A stretch of 64,000 bases of DNA from Sulfitobacter maritimus (GCF_013346665.1 NZ_JABVBB010000021.1:124001-188000), one strand, 5' to 3'. Shown: positions 19,144-29,286, numbered from the stretch's first letter. Numbers and translations: made by a program. Notes: a model not told the origin generated them from the letters alone.

Positions 19144-19977
19144 GTGGTCCATATTGTGATCGATCCAGAGGGCGCGGCCCCAGCCAGTGGAAGTCAAGCG
19201 GTGGACCGTGCTTTGGCGCTGTTGCAGATCACCGGTCGCAGTGCGGCGCGCGGCGTATCTTTGTCTGAGTTGATCGCGGCGTCAGGCTTGGGCAAACCCA
19301 CTGTGCGGCGGTTGATGTTGGCTCTGATCCGGCGCGGGTTGGTCGAGCAGGACCGTGTGACGCGGCTCTACCATCTGGGCGAGGAAAGCTACGTCCTTGG
19401 CACGCTGGCGACACCGCGCCACGGGCTGCTGGAACACGCAGCGGACGCGGCGGTGCGTTTGGCGCGGGAAAGCGGTGACACGGCCTTTGTGAACATGCGG
19501 CGCGGCGCGGCGGCGATCTGTTTGCAGCGGGAGGACGGAGCTTACCCCATTCGCACTCATGCATTGGAAGCAGGGGACCAGCACCCCTTAGGGATCGGCG
19601 CGGGATCATTGGCGATGTTGAGCGCACTGCCTGATGCAGAGGTCGATATGGTGCTGGCCGATAACGCGGACCGACTGGCGGCGGATTATCCAAGTTACAA
19701 CGCCGAACTGTTGCGGAGCGATGTGGCGCGAACGCGCGAAAGGGGGTTCGCGCTTAACCCCGGACGTATCGTGTCGGGCAGTTGGGGTGTTGGCGTTGTT
19801 CTGCGGCGTCCCGATGGGTCAGTTGCTGGGGCCCTCTCCATTGCGGCGATTGAAAGCCGGATGCAGTCGCCGCGCGATGCGGAACTGGCGGCCTTGTTGA
19901 CGCGCGAGGCACAGGAAATCGAAACACGGTTGGCGCGGCGCTTGCCGCAGACGACCCAACAGGAGGATGAAAGATGA
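19144..19977 (+). CDS. IclR-family transcriptional regulator
   Basis: 277 residues from GTG 19144 (a second GTG lies five codons in). An N-terminal winged helix (VDRALALLQIT, then SELIAASGLGKPTVRRLM) precedes the IclR effector domain from about residue 95, with the typical glycine-rich turn LGIGAGSLAML. IclR proteins bind small carboxylates or aromatic intermediates. It is divergent from dctPQM and overlaps the thiolase gene by 4 bases, so it heads the catabolic operon and is the likely local switch for both arms. Confidence 0.92.
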   Translation: MVHIVIDPEGAAPASGSQAVDRALALLQITGRSAARGVSLSELIAASGLGKPTVRRLMLALIRRGLVEQDRVTRLYHLGEESYVLGTLATPRHGLLEHAADAAVRLARESGDTAFVNMRRGAAAICLQREDGAYPIRTHALEAGDQHPLGIGAGSLAMLSALPDAEVDMVLADNADRLAADYPSYNAELLRSDVARTRERGFALNPGRIVSGSWGVGVVLRRPDGSVAGALSIAAIESRMQSPRDAELAALLTREAQEIETRLARRLPQTTQQEDER

Positions 19978-21143
19978 CAGACCCCTATATCGTCGGCTGG
20001 GCGCATAGCGCCTTTGGCCGTTCCGAAGCTCCGGATACCGAAGCGCTTATGGCCGAGGTGACAGGCCCCGCGCTGGAGCATGCAGGGGTCGCGGCAGAGG
20101 ACGTTGATGGCATCTTTGTCGGCGTGTTCAACAATGGCTTTTCGGATCAGGATTTTCAGGGCGCGCTGGTTGGCATGGGCAATGACGCCTTGGCTCGCAC
20201 CCCCGCCACCCGCTATGAAAACGCCTGTGCCACCGGCTCTGCCGCGCTGCACGGCGCGATGGATTTCATCGCCAGTGGTCGGGGCAAGATCGCGCTTGTT
20301 GTGGGCGCTGAGAAGATGACTGCAACGCCGGGGGTTGAGGTCGGTGACATTCTGCTGGGCGCTTCCTACCGGCGCGAAGAGGCAGACGTGCGGGGCGGCT
20401 TTGCCGGGCTCTTTGGCCAGATCGCCGGCAGCTATTTCCAGCGCTACGGCGATCAGTCTGACGCTTTGGCGATGATCGCCTCCAAGAACCACCAAAACGG
20501 TATGCAAAACCCCTTTGCCCATATGCAGCGGGATTTCGACGTGGCGTTCTGCAATACAGTGTCGGAGAAGAACCCGCTCGTGGCTGGCCCCCTGCGACGT
20601 ACCGATTGCTCATTGGTGTCGGATGGAGCGGCGGCGCTTGTGCTGGCCGCGCCTGAGGTGGCGGCAGAGTTGCAGCGGGCAATCCGTTTCCGCGCGCGCA
20701 GCCATACCAATGAGCCGCTGGCCCTGTCACGGCGCGACATCACGCGGTTTGATGGTGCGCGGCGGGCGTGGGAGCAGGCCTTTACGGCCAGCGGCGTGAC
20801 GCTGGACGATTTGAGCCTGGTTGAGACTCATGACTGTTTCACCGTCGCCGAACTGCTGGAATACGAGGCCATGGGCCTGACCGAACCGGGGCAGGGCGAC
20901 CGCGCCATCCGCGAAGGCTGGACGGCCACGGACGGGCGCTTGCCAGTGAACCCATCGGGCGGTCTGAAATCCAAGGGCCACCCCATTGGGGCCACGGGCG
21001 TGTCGATGCATGTGATGGCCGCAATGCAATTGATGGGCGACGCGGGCGGTATGCAGATCCCGGGCGCGGAACTTGCCGGCGTGTTCAACATGGGCGGGGC
21101 GGCTGTGGCCTCCTATGCCTCGATTCTTGAGCGGGTGACATGA
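19974..21143 (+). CDS. Thiolase family protein (SCP2/SCPx-like)
   Basis: 389 residues. The acylation cysteine is Cys85 in NACATGSAAL, and the catalytic histidine lies in KGHPIGATG near 336. ETHDCFTVAELLEYEA replaces the usual motif and is typical of the SCPx-like thiolases. The second catalytic cysteine of classical thiolases is absent: the tail reads FNMGGAA. It probably cleaves a branched or steroid-like 3-ketoacyl-CoA, but the substrate is unknown. It is coupled by 4-base overlaps to iclR before and the ligase after. Confidence 0.9.
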   Translation: MTDPYIVGWAHSAFGRSEAPDTEALMAEVTGPALEHAGVAAEDVDGIFVGVFNNGFSDQDFQGALVGMGNDALARTPATRYENACATGSAALHGAMDFIASGRGKIALVVGAEKMTATPGVEVGDILLGASYRREEADVRGGFAGLFGQIAGSYFQRYGDQSDALAMIASKNHQNGMQNPFAHMQRDFDVAFCNTVSEKNPLVAGPLRRTDCSLVSDGAAALVLAAPEVAAELQRAIRFRARSHTNEPLALSRRDITRFDGARRAWEQAFTASGVTLDDLSLVETHDCFTVAELLEYEAMGLTEPGQGDRAIREGWTATDGRLPVNPSGGLKSKGHPIGATGVSMHVMAAMQLMGDAGGMQIPGAELAGVFNMGGAAVASYASILERVT

Positions 21144-22708
21144 TGCAGCCGATTTCAACCCGGGTGATGAACCTCTCGCATTTCCTGACAAGCGCGGCAC
21201 GGCGGCACGGGGATGATATTGGCCTTGTCTGGGGCGAGGCAATTTGGACATGGGCGGAGCTAGAAGCCCGCGCCACCGCCTTTGCCGCCGCGCTGCGCGA
21301 TCGTTATGGCATGCAAAAGGGCGACCGTTTGCTGGTCCAATCGGCCAACTGTAACCAGATGTTCGAAGCCGCCTTTGCTTGTTGGAAGCTCGGCTGTGTC
21401 TGGGTGCCTGCTAATTTTCGTCAAACGCCTGAGGAAGTCGCGTGGCTGGCCGGATCTTCGGGGGCTAAAGGGCTGTTGGCGGGGGCCGAATTTGCCGATC
21501 ATATCGCTGCCTGCGATTCGGCCGCCTTTACCGTGACCATTGGCGGCGAGGGGGCGGATGACTACGATGCGCTTGTCTCTGTCCATGCGGGTACAGCGGT
21601 AAATGCAGAACCTGTGGAGCGGGACGACCCGGCATGGTTCTTTTTCACCTCCGGCACCACGGGCAAGCCAAAGGCCGCCGTGCTGACCCATGGGCAATTG
21701 GCTTTTGTCGTGACCAATCACCTATGCGACCTGATGCCCGGCACTGGGCCTGACGATGCCTCGATCGTCGTGGCGCCGCTGTCCCATGGGGCAGGGGTTC
21801 ACCAATTGGCGCAGGTCGCTCATGGCGTCAAAACCATTCTGCCCTGTGGGACAAAGTTCGACCCTGCTGAGGTCTGGCGGCTAGTTGCGAAATGGCGGGT
21901 CACCAATGTCTTCACCGTGCCGACCATCGTGAAACTGCTGGTCGAGCACCCGTCGGTGCATGAGCACGATCATACCAGCCTGCGCTATGTAATCTATGCG
22001 GGCGCGCCGATGTACCGCGCCGATCAAGTCCGCGCGCTTGAGACATTAGGCCCGATTCTCGTGCAGTATTTCGGCTTGGGTGAGGTGACCGGCAATATCA
22101 CCGTTCTGCCGCCCGCGCATCACTCTGCCGATGACGCCACAATGCGCATCGGCACCTGCGGTTTCGCACGGACGGGGATGCAGGTTCAGGTGCAAGACGA
22201 TCAAGGCCAAGAGGTCGCGCCGGGCGAGACCGGAGAAGTCGCCGTCATCGGTCCGGCGGTTTTTGCGGGCTATCACGACAACCCCGAAGCCAATGCCAAA
22301 GCCTTTCGCGATGGTTGGTTCTTGACGGGTGATCTCGGCCATATGGATGCACAGGGGTTCTTGTACCTCACGGATCGGGCGTCAGATATGTATATCTCGG
22401 GCGGCTCCAACATCTACCCGCGTGAGATTGAAGAGAAGATCCTGCAACACCCGGAGATCAGCGAATGTGCCGTTCTGGGCGTGCCGGACGCGACGTGGGG
22501 CGAGGTTGGCATCGCTGTCTGCGTGCGCCGCGGTGAGACGCCCGATGCGGCAAGCTTGCTGGCGTGGTTGGACGCCAAAGTGCCGCGCTATAAGATGCCG
22601 AAGAATGTGGTCTTCTGGGAAGAGATGCCAAAGTCGGGCTATGGCAAGATCACCAAGAAGCTGATCCGCGCCGAGCTTATGGCGCGGGGGGATATCGCCA
22701 GTGGCTAA
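21140..22708 (+). CDS. Acyl-CoA synthetase (AMP-binding)
   Basis: 522 residues. The P-loop FFFTSGTTGKPKAAVLTHG lies near 165-183, the acyl pocket motif YFGLGEVTG near 312, TGDLG near 397, and the catalytic lysine in SGYGKITKK near the C-terminus. It activates a carboxylic acid to its CoA thioester with ATP. It overlaps the thiolase before it (4 bases) and the PCC gene after it (8 bases), so it likely activates the acid brought in by the TRAP system. Confidence 0.93.
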   Translation: MMQPISTRVMNLSHFLTSAARRHGDDIGLVWGEAIWTWAELEARATAFAAALRDRYGMQKGDRLLVQSANCNQMFEAAFACWKLGCVWVPANFRQTPEEVAWLAGSSGAKGLLAGAEFADHIAACDSAAFTVTIGGEGADDYDALVSVHAGTAVNAEPVERDDPAWFFFTSGTTGKPKAAVLTHGQLAFVVTNHLCDLMPGTGPDDASIVVAPLSHGAGVHQLAQVAHGVKTILPCGTKFDPAEVWRLVAKWRVTNVFTVPTIVKLLVEHPSVHEHDHTSLRYVIYAGAPMYRADQVRALETLGPILVQYFGLGEVTGNITVLPPAHHSADDATMRIGTCGFARTGMQVQVQDDQGQEVAPGETGEVAVIGPAVFAGYHDNPEANAKAFRDGWFLTGDLGHMDAQGFLYLTDRASDMYISGGSNIYPREIEEKILQHPEISECAVLGVPDATWGEVGIAVCVRRGETPDAASLLAWLDAKVPRYKMPKNVVFWEEMPKSGYGKITKKLIRAELMARGDIASG

Positions 22709-23507
22709 TGCGCGTATCCTGCAGCACCCCGGCCCAGTGGCGACAGAGCGCTTCAAGGCGGTCCCGTGCCGGGCGACCCGGCAGCGGGTGACATTGCGGG
22801 CCGGGGAAACGTTGCTGCAAGCGATGACCGAGGCTTCTAGCGGGGCCGGGGCTTGGTTCGACCTGCGGGATATACCCACCAAAACGCTGACCTTCGTGCG
22901 CCCTGCGCCTGCTTCCGATAGCCACCATGTCGCGTGGTACAGCGGGGAGACTGTGTTGAGCGACGCCGCGATCCGACAGGCAGGGGCGCATTTAGGTCGA
23001 CGGGATGGCGCGGCCTTTGCCCATGTTCACGGTCTTTGGCAGGCGTCAGATGGGGCCCGTCACGCCGGACATCTGTTACCCGAGGCGACAGTTCTAAGCG
23101 CCGACTGTGAGGTTGATATCTGGCGATTGGATGGCGCGATCATGCAAAGCGAACCGGATGATGAAACGGAATTTACCCTGTTTCATCCAACCGCGACTTC
23201 CGTCGTAGATAGGCCGAACGCCGTCCTTGCAACCATTCGGCCCAATGAACTCTTGGAAGTTGGCATGGCGAAATGCGCCGCGACCGCCGCCGGGCCGATA
23301 GAGACCGTCAAAGGGTTGGGAAGCCTTATCGGTGTCCAGTTGGAAGATCAGACGGGATTGGAGGACGTCGCCACAGAAGTCTTGCTCACTGATCGAACGG
23401 GCCAAGATGTCGTCGCCGTGGGCTTTGAGGGGCTTGCCGTCGCCGGAAGGTTAACACCGGGGGCAAATCGGGTCTGCGTCACCTTTGAGGCGCTGCTGTT
23501 GTCGTAA
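22701..23507 (+). CDS. PCC/DUF296 domain protein
   Basis: 268 residues. The second half of the first domain has the PCC/DUF296 signature: AFAHVHG with His108 and His110, and HAGHLLPE with His124, the three histidines that bind a metal in structurally studied members. A similar-sized second region (170-268) contains a repeat-like core but no histidine triad. It is the last gene of the iclR-thiolase-ligase operon and overlaps the ligase by 8 bases. Its role in the pathway is unknown; it could be an enzyme rather than a DNA-binding protein, as there is no AT-hook. Confidence 0.78.
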   Translation: MANARILQHPGPVATERFKAVPCRATRQRVTLRAGETLLQAMTEASSGAGAWFDLRDIPTKTLTFVRPAPASDSHHVAWYSGETVLSDAAIRQAGAHLGRRDGAAFAHVHGLWQASDGARHAGHLLPEATVLSADCEVDIWRLDGAIMQSEPDDETEFTLFHPTATSVVDRPNAVLATIRPNELLEVGMAKCAATAAGPIETVKGLGSLIGVQLEDQTGLEDVATEVLLTDRTGQDVVAVGFEGLAVAGRLTPGANRVCVTFEALLLS

Positions 23508-23659
23508 CGCGCCAACCGTCGCAGACAACCCCACCAGAGCGGCGGCAGGTCGCGCTCATCGCCGCAAATCCCCTTGTTATTGACGCCCTGGACAGGCACA
23601 TCAGCGCCAGCCCCCGCATTGACTGTCGGATGCCCCATTCTTGACCTAAGGAATTTGCC

Positions 23660-24820
23660 ATGACACCGGGCGCACGCGTATCGGCCGCAATCGAAGTTCT
23701 CGACGCCATCGCCGATGGGCTCGCCACAGAGCAGGCCCTGACCCGTTGGGCGCGGCAAAGCCGGTTTGCCGGGTCAAAGGACCGTGCCGCGATACGAGAC
23801 CATGTCTTTGACGTGCTGCGCCAGCGGCGGACGGCAGCCCATTTTGGACAGGGCGAAACCGGACGCGCACTGATGATTGGCCTGTTGCACGCCCAAGGTG
23901 CGGATCTGGCCAGCCTGTTCACCGCCGAAGGCCATGCGCCCGCACCTTTGACAGCGCAAGAGCAGGACTTTCCGCCCGCACCAGAAGACCGTGCTGTCAG
24001 GTTGAACCTGCAAGACTGGCTCTTGCCTCATTTCGACGCTGCTTTGGGGAAGGGGGCCGATGCCACTGCGATGGCATTGCAAACCCGTGCGCCGATCTGT
24101 TTGCGCGTAAATACGGCAAAGATCGATGTCCCTCAGGCACAGGCCATGCTTGCGGAAAGCGGCGTGCAGACCCAATACAACAGGTTGGCCAGCACCGCCC
24201 TTACCGTGACCGACGGCGCGCGTCGTGTGCGGAATTCGTCTGCTTTCAAAGAAGGCTACGTCGAACTTCAGGATGCGGCCAGCCAAGCCGTTGTGGCAGC
24301 GCTTCCGGGCGGAGGGCAGGTGTTGGACTTTTGCGCAGGCGGTGGCGGCAAGGCTTTGGCGCTGGCAGTGGATCCCGACCGTCGGATTACAGCGCATGAT
24401 ATTGACCCGCGCCGGATGCGAGATCTTCCCCCCCGCGCGGCGCGGGCGGGGGTCGAGATTGCGATTGCTGATACCGCCACAGCCAAGGCACAGGCTCCCT
24501 ATGATCTCGTGCTTTGCGATGCCCCCTGTTCCGGCTCCGGCGCTTGGCGGCGCGCGGCAGAGGGGAAATGGACTTTGACACCGGCGCGTCTCGATGAATT
24601 AACCCAAATACAGGACCAGATTCTAGACGATGCTGCCCTGCTGGTCGGACCAAAGGGGGTCTTGGCCTATGCCACCTGTTCTTTGCTGCGGTCGGAAAAT
24701 GAGGATCGTGTGGATGCCTTTCTCGCGCGTCATCCCGGTTGGCGGGTCACGCAGATGCGCCGCTTCGACGTGACTGACGAGGGAGATGGCTTCTTCGCTG
24801 CACAGTTGATGCGCGACTGA
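23660..24820 (+). CDS. rsmB: RsmB/NOP-family RNA cytosine-C5 methyltransferase
   Basis: 386 residues. The SAM site is VLDFCAGGGGKALAL. The two cysteines of the m5C mechanism are in DAPCSGSGAWRR and YATCSLLRSEN. The N-terminal half has a NusB-like RNA-binding pattern (RFAGSKDRAAIRDHV). It would methylate a cytosine in 16S rRNA, as RsmB does at C967, but the exact target in this lineage is not certain. TAAGGAA lies before the start. It stands alone between the catabolic operon and cckA. Confidence 0.87.
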   Translation: MTPGARVSAAIEVLDAIADGLATEQALTRWARQSRFAGSKDRAAIRDHVFDVLRQRRTAAHFGQGETGRALMIGLLHAQGADLASLFTAEGHAPAPLTAQEQDFPPAPEDRAVRLNLQDWLLPHFDAALGKGADATAMALQTRAPICLRVNTAKIDVPQAQAMLAESGVQTQYNRLASTALTVTDGARRVRNSSAFKEGYVELQDAASQAVVAALPGGGQVLDFCAGGGGKALALAVDPDRRITAHDIDPRRMRDLPPRAARAGVEIAIADTATAKAQAPYDLVLCDAPCSGSGAWRRAAEGKWTLTPARLDELTQIQDQILDDAALLVGPKGVLAYATCSLLRSENEDRVDAFLARHPGWRVTQMRRFDVTDEGDGFFAAQLMRD

Positions 24821-24861
24821 TTTCCGTCATACTCAACCAAAACGTGCAGAATGTGTCAGGG

Positions 24862-24876
24862 TTAAAGGCTGCTTAA
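24862..24876. promoter_or_regulatory. CtrA-type full box upstream of cckA
   Basis: TTAA-AGGCTGC-TTAA, an exact match to the TTAA-N7-TTAA CtrA consensus, 50 bases before the cckA start. The flanks extend it to a GGGTTAA/TTAACCC dyad, so it could also form a weak hairpin behind rsmB, though no T-run follows. Confidence 0.65.
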
Positions 24877-24926
24877 CCCTTAGTGCGCGTAATAGTCGGA
24901 CGATTCGCGGTTATCGGGGGACTTAC

Positions 24927-27242
24927 GTGCAGCAAGGTGTCCAACATTCCACGACCACGCCGCCCTCGGCTTTGCCAATAGGTCGGCGGCTGCAAACCAT
25001 TCTATTGCTCGCTGTGATGGCGGGATGTTTGGCGCTGGTTGTACCGCATCAAACAGTGGCTTTGGCATTCGGGGCTTCTGCTGTAACTCTATTAGTGACC
25101 GCTCTTGGCGTAATCGGCCTGCGACGATGGGTCGGCCAACGCGAAAAGGTGGTCTCTGCCGGGGTTGCTGACTTTATCGCCAAGGACAGCACGCCGAGTT
25201 TTATTACCACCGGAGATGGCGAGATTATCAGCCAGAACCAATCCGCTGCTGCGGCTTTTGACACTTCAGAAAGTGCCACTTTGGCCGCCGCATTGAAGGA
25301 TCATTTCGCCAATCCGGTCGGCATCCTTTACCGGCTTCAGTCCCGCGCAACCGCCAGCGGCAGCGCGCGAGAAGAGGTTATCACCCGCCGCGGCACGGTA
25401 CGCCTTTCGGTACACGAACTGTCAGCCGATTGCTTCGTCTGGCGGATCGAACTGGTATCGGCTCGCGAAGCACCCCGCGCCGCGCAGGAGGGGTTGAGCC
25501 TGCCTATGCTGATGGCTGGACGCAGCGGCGCAATTCTTTTCATGAACGATGCCGCGCGCAGCCTGGCAGGCGGACGGGTCAAATCACTTGACCGGTTGTT
25601 CACTTCCCTGCCTGCCATCCCCGGTACCGTGGCCGAAATCACCACTGCAGAAGGGAACATGCAGGTGTTGGTTGCCGAAGTTTCCGCCGGGGCGGGACGC
25701 CGCGCACTTTACCTTCTCCCCCCGCTCGAAGGGGCGATGCCGACGGGCGAGCAGGGATGGGAAGCTTTCCAAGACCTCCCTGTTCCTTTAATAAAAGTCG
25801 GCCCTGATGGAACTGTGCAAACCTTTAACCGTATGGCCGCAAAGCTTATTGGCGTATCGCTGCGGCACGACACACAGCTCTCTCAGCTTATGGAAGGGTT
25901 GGGCCGTTCGATCAGCGATTGGCTTGACGATACCCTCGCGGGGCGGCTGGCGCAAAAGTCCGAATTTCTGCGCCTCACCCGTACGGACCGGGAAGTTTTT
26001 GTTCAGGTCACCCTTAATCGCGTCACCGAAGACGGGCGGCCCGCGCTCATTGCGGTCCTACAGGACGCGACCGAGCTAAAATCCTTGGAAGCGCAATTCG
26101 TACAAAGCCAAAAAATGCAGGCCATTGGCCAGTTGGCGGGGGGCGTGGCCCATGATTTCAACAATCTGCTCACCGCCATCTCTGGCCATTGTGATCTACT
26201 TTTGCTGCGCCATGATCAGGGAGATCCAGACTACAGCGATCTGGTGCAAATTAACCAGAATGCCAACCGCGCCGCCGCATTGGTTGGGCAACTGCTCGCC
26301 TTCTCCCGAAAGCAGACCTTGCGGCCCGAAACGCTTGATATGCGCGACACATTGGCGGACCTGACCCATTTGCTGAACCGATTGGTCGGGGAAAAGGTAA
26401 CACTGACGCTCAGCCACGACCCAGTTCTTGCGCCAATCCGCGCCGATAAGCGTCAGCTTGAGCAGGTGCTGATGAACCTTGTGGTCAACGCCCGCGACGC
26501 CATGCCCGCGGGCGGGGAGATTCGTATTGTGACCGAAGTTTGCGAGTTGGAAAAACCTTTAGAACGTGACCGGGTAAGCGTGCCTGCGGGGCAGTATGTC
26601 ACGGTGCAAGTCAATGACGACGGAACGGGGATTGCACCTGACAAACTGCAGAAGGTGTTTGAACCCTTCTTTACCACCAAACGCACCGGTGAGGGGACGG
26701 GTTTGGGGCTGTCGACCGCCTATGGTATCGTCAAACAGACAGGCGGTTTCATCTTTGTCGACAGCGTGCCGGGGCAGGGCACCTCCTTCACCCTATACTT
26801 TCCGGTGCTCGATGTGCAGCCAGCCCCCAGCCCACGCGCATCCGTTTCAAACACACGAAGCGGGCCGACCGAGCGCGCTGATGGGGTGATCCTTTTGGTC
26901 GAAGACGAAGCACCCGTGCGGGCCTTTGCCAGCCGTGCCCTGCGGCTACGGGGTTATACCGTTCTCGAAGCGGAATCTGCTGAAGCTGCTTTAAAAACGC
27001 TCGAAGACCAAAGCCTCGATATAGATGTGTTCGTCACGGATGTGGTGATGCCGGGCATGGACGGGCCCAGTTGGGTGCGTGAAGCGTTAAAGGACCGCCC
27101 CGGCGTCCGGGTAGTTTTCGTGTCGGGCTATGCAGAAGACAACTTTGGCGAGGCGCAGGCGAAAATTCCAAACTCTGTCTTTTTGCCCAAACCTTTCTCA
27201 CTCACGGATCTTACAGATACGGTCCACAACCAATTGCACTGA
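24927..27242 (+). CDS. cckA: Hybrid histidine kinase CckA
   Basis: 771 residues from GTG. Two membrane helices lie within residues 25-70. PAS-like regions follow to about 390. The HisKA box [16 protein letters not shown] places the phospho-histidine at 409, then the ATPase with [17 protein letters not shown] and [17 protein letters not shown], and a C-terminal receiver with Asp705 ([11 protein letters not shown]). This order is CckA, which passes phosphate through ChpT to CtrA and CpdR. In Rhodobacterales that relay governs motility and gene transfer agents rather than viability. chpT lies about 32 kb downstream in this window. The CtrA box before the gene suggests feedback. Confidence 0.94.
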   Translation: MQQGVQHSTTTPPSALPIGRRLQTILLLAVMAGCLALVVPHQTVALAFGASAVTLLVTALGVIGLRRWVGQREKVVSAGVADFIAKDSTPSFITTGDGEIISQNQSAAAAFDTSESATLAAALKDHFANPVGILYRLQSRATASGSAREEVITRRGTVRLSVHELSADCFVWRIELVSAREAPRAAQEGLSLPMLMAGRSGAILFMNDAARSLAGGRVKSLDRLFTSLPAIPGTVAEITTAEGNMQVLVAEVSAGAGRRALYLLPPLEGAMPTGEQGWEAFQDLPVPLIKVGPDGTVQTFNRMAAKLIGVSLRHDTQLSQLMEGLGRSISDWLDDTLAGRLAQKSEFLRLTRTDREVFVQVTLNRVTEDGRPALIAVLQDATELKSLEAQFVQSQKMQAIGQLAGGVAHDFNNLLTAISGHCDLLLLRHDQGDPDYSDLVQINQNANRAAALVGQLLAFSRKQTLRPETLDMRDTLADLTHLLNRLVGEKVTLTLSHDPVLAPIRADKRQLEQVLMNLVVNARDAMPAGGEIRIVTEVCELEKPLERDRVSVPAGQYVTVQVNDDGTGIAPDKLQKVFEPFFTTKRTGEGTGLGLSTAYGIVKQTGGFIFVDSVPGQGTSFTLYFPVLDVQPAPSPRASVSNTRSGPTERADGVILLVEDEAPVRAFASRALRLRGYTVLEAESAEAALKTLEDQSLDIDVFVTDVVMPGMDGPSWVREALKDRPGVRVVFVSGYAEDNFGEAQAKIPNSVFLPKPFSLTDLTDTVHNQLH

Positions 27243-27275
27243 TACGCAGGCTGGACGGGCGAAATCGAAGACCTT

Positions 27276-27869
27276 TCAGGAGATCGAGTCGTATAGGTCA
27301 AACTCCGCTGCGAACTTGCGCCGGAACCGCTTTTCCACGTTGGGCGATAGGTCGAGCGTCATCTGCGGTGAGACATTCTCTCTGCTAAGCTCAAGGGACA
27401 TTCCAAGCCGTTCCTCAAGAAACGCCTGCAAACGCAGCTGATTTTCATAGCGGAAATGATGGGTGATCCCCGTCCCATTCGGCTGCGTTTCCATGAACTT
27501 TAACTGACTGCCGACATCCGCAAAACCCGGTTTGTCACCCTTCATATAGGCCAAAACAAATTCGTCGAAACTCACATCGAAAGTGTTGTTCGGCTTGCCC
27601 TCCATGAAGGGACGGCGGCGATAGCGATACCAACTGCCCAGCCACGAAATCGGCTCTCGCATCACTGCCATCAACTCCAACTCCACGTCACAGACCTTTG
27701 CAAACATAGGTCGAATGAAGCGGTTGTAGCGGTATACGGGCGCGTGTTTCAGCATCGGTGGCTCGGAAATGACCATGTCAGCATGGGGTGCGAGCGCTTT
27801 TTCATAGGCTGTCGTACCCGTTTTAGGGACCGACAAAAACGCCAGTCGTTGTTTGAAAAAAACGATCAC
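27276..27869 (-). CDS. Sulfotransferase-family protein
   Basis: 197 residues. The PAPS-binding P-loop of sulfotransferases is at the start (SVPKTGTTAYEKAL, residues 13-26), and the 3'-phosphate motif MREPISWLGSWYRYR lies near 90. Such proteins move sulfate from PAPS to a sugar or other acceptor; related genes are also annotated as capsule or surface modification proteins. It is shorter than most (usually 220-300), so it may be a minimal form. It is convergent with cckA and divergent from recA. No partner genes are visible. Confidence 0.78.
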   Translation of the reverse strand: MIVFFKQRLAFLSVPKTGTTAYEKALAPHADMVISEPPMLKHAPVYRYNRFIRPMFAKVCDVELELMAVMREPISWLGSWYRYRRRPFMEGKPNNTFDVSFDEFVLAYMKGDKPGFADVGSQLKFMETQPNGTGITHHFRYENQLRLQAFLEERLGMSLELSRENVSPQMTLDLSPNVEKRFRRKFAAEFDLYDSIS

Positions 27870-27991
27870 CTGCGGGCAGTCCCTTAAAAAATTGCCTTTG
27901 TCTTTCGTGGGTAAACTATTTCTTTACCAAGGGGGAGGAAAGATGAACTGCAAACAAATTGATTGAAATGTTCTCTCTTTTCCCCCATATG

Positions 27992-28006
27992 GAACATTAG
28001 AAGAAC
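27992..28006. promoter_or_regulatory. LexA (SOS) box upstream of recA
   Basis: GAAC-ATTAGAA-GAAC is an exact match to the alphaproteobacterial LexA direct repeat GTTC-N7-GTTC read on the other strand. It lies 78 bases before the recA start, just downstream of a possible -35/-10 pair (TTGAAA, CATATG), so LexA would block RNA polymerase. Confidence 0.85.
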
Positions 28007-28083
28007 ATAAGCGGCGTAACGCAGATGGGAAAGCACAGGCGATTGCCGCCGGGGCGCCACTGTGACACTAAGGGATAAACCTA

Positions 28084-29151
28084 ATGGCAACGGCAGATCT
28101 TTTGACAATGGACAAGAAAACCGCTGAAAAGCAAAAGGCGCTCGACAGCGCGCTGGCCCAGATCGAACGTCAGTTCGGCAAAGGGTCGATCATGAAATTG
28201 GGCGCCGAAGGGGCGATTCAGGATATTAAAGCAAGCTCCACCGGCTCGCTCGGTCTGGATATTGCGCTTGGCATTGGCGGGTTGCCGATGGGGCGGATCA
28301 TTGAGATCTATGGCCCTGAATCTTCGGGCAAAACAACTTTGACGCTGCATTGTGTTGCGGAACAGCAAAAGGCGGGTGGCGTTTGTGCCTTTGTCGACGC
28401 CGAACACGCGCTTGATCCGCAATACGCTAAAAAGCTGGGTGTGGACATTGATGAGCTGCTGATTTCTCAGCCCGACACTGGCGAGCAAGCGCTTGAAATT
28501 ACCGACACTTTGGTACGCTCCGGTGCGGTAAACATGGTCATCGTCGACTCTGTTGCGGCGCTGACACCGAAATCCGAGCTCGAAGGTGAGATGGGCGACA
28601 GCAGCGTTGGCGTGCAGGCGCGTTTGATGAGCCAAGCCATGCGGAAGCTGACCGGTTCGATCAGCCGTTCGAATTGTATGGTGATTTTCATTAACCAAAT
28701 CCGGATGAAAATCGGCGTGATGTTCGGCTCGCCTGAAACCACCACCGGCGGCAACGCCTTGAAGTTCTACTCCTCGGTGCGTCTGGACATTCGCCGCATT
28801 GGCGCGCTGAAGGACCGCGATGAGGTGGTTGGCAACGCCACCAAGGTCAAAATCGTCAAAAACAAAGTCGCACCGCCGTTTAAGCAGGTCGAGTTCGACA
28901 TCATGTATGGCGAAGGCATTTCCAAAATGGGCGAATTGCTCGATCTGGGTGTGAAAGCGGGTGTCGTTGATAAATCTGGCTCGTGGTTCAGCTATGGAGA
29001 TGAGCGGATCGGGCAGGGGCGTGAGAACGCTAAGAACTTCCTGAAAGAAAACACCGCAATGGCTTCTGAAATCGAAGATAAGATCCGTGCGGCGCATGGG
29101 TTGGATTTCGAAGGTTCCGGCGGGGATGATGCCGATATTCTCGAAGCCTGA
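28084..29151 (+). CDS. recA: Recombinase A
   Basis: 355 residues, usual length. Walker A is GPESSGKTT; the first region has GKGSIMKLG and the L2 region has [21 protein letters not shown] split by the usual spacing. RecA forms filaments on single-stranded DNA for recombination and stimulates LexA self-cleavage. An exact LexA box lies upstream and a strong terminator follows, so it is a single SOS-controlled gene. Confidence 0.99.
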   Translation: MATADLLTMDKKTAEKQKALDSALAQIERQFGKGSIMKLGAEGAIQDIKASSTGSLGLDIALGIGGLPMGRIIEIYGPESSGKTTLTLHCVAEQQKAGGVCAFVDAEHALDPQYAKKLGVDIDELLISQPDTGEQALEITDTLVRSGAVNMVIVDSVAALTPKSELEGEMGDSSVGVQARLMSQAMRKLTGSISRSNCMVIFINQIRMKIGVMFGSPETTTGGNALKFYSSVRLDIRRIGALKDRDEVVGNATKVKIVKNKVAPPFKQVEFDIMYGEGISKMGELLDLGVKAGVVDKSGSWFSYGDERIGQGRENAKNFLKENTAMASEIEDKIRAAHGLDFEGSGGDDADILEA

Positions 29152-29175
29152 CCGCGAAGGTTAACGCGATCCAGC

Positions 29176-29208
29176 AAAAGGGGCGTGGCCATAGGCTGCG
29201 CCCTTTTT
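29176..29208 (+). terminator. Rho-independent terminator of recA
   Basis: AAAAGGGGCG pairs with CGCCCTTTTT (one G-U pair) around a 13-base loop, and the right arm ends in T5. Confidence 0.8.
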
Positions 29209-29286
29209 CCTGCGCAGCGGCGGTGGACAGCGCCGGGGCTGAGGGGTATTTGGGACCGATCCAATCTGCCCCGGAAGGCCTCGCCC

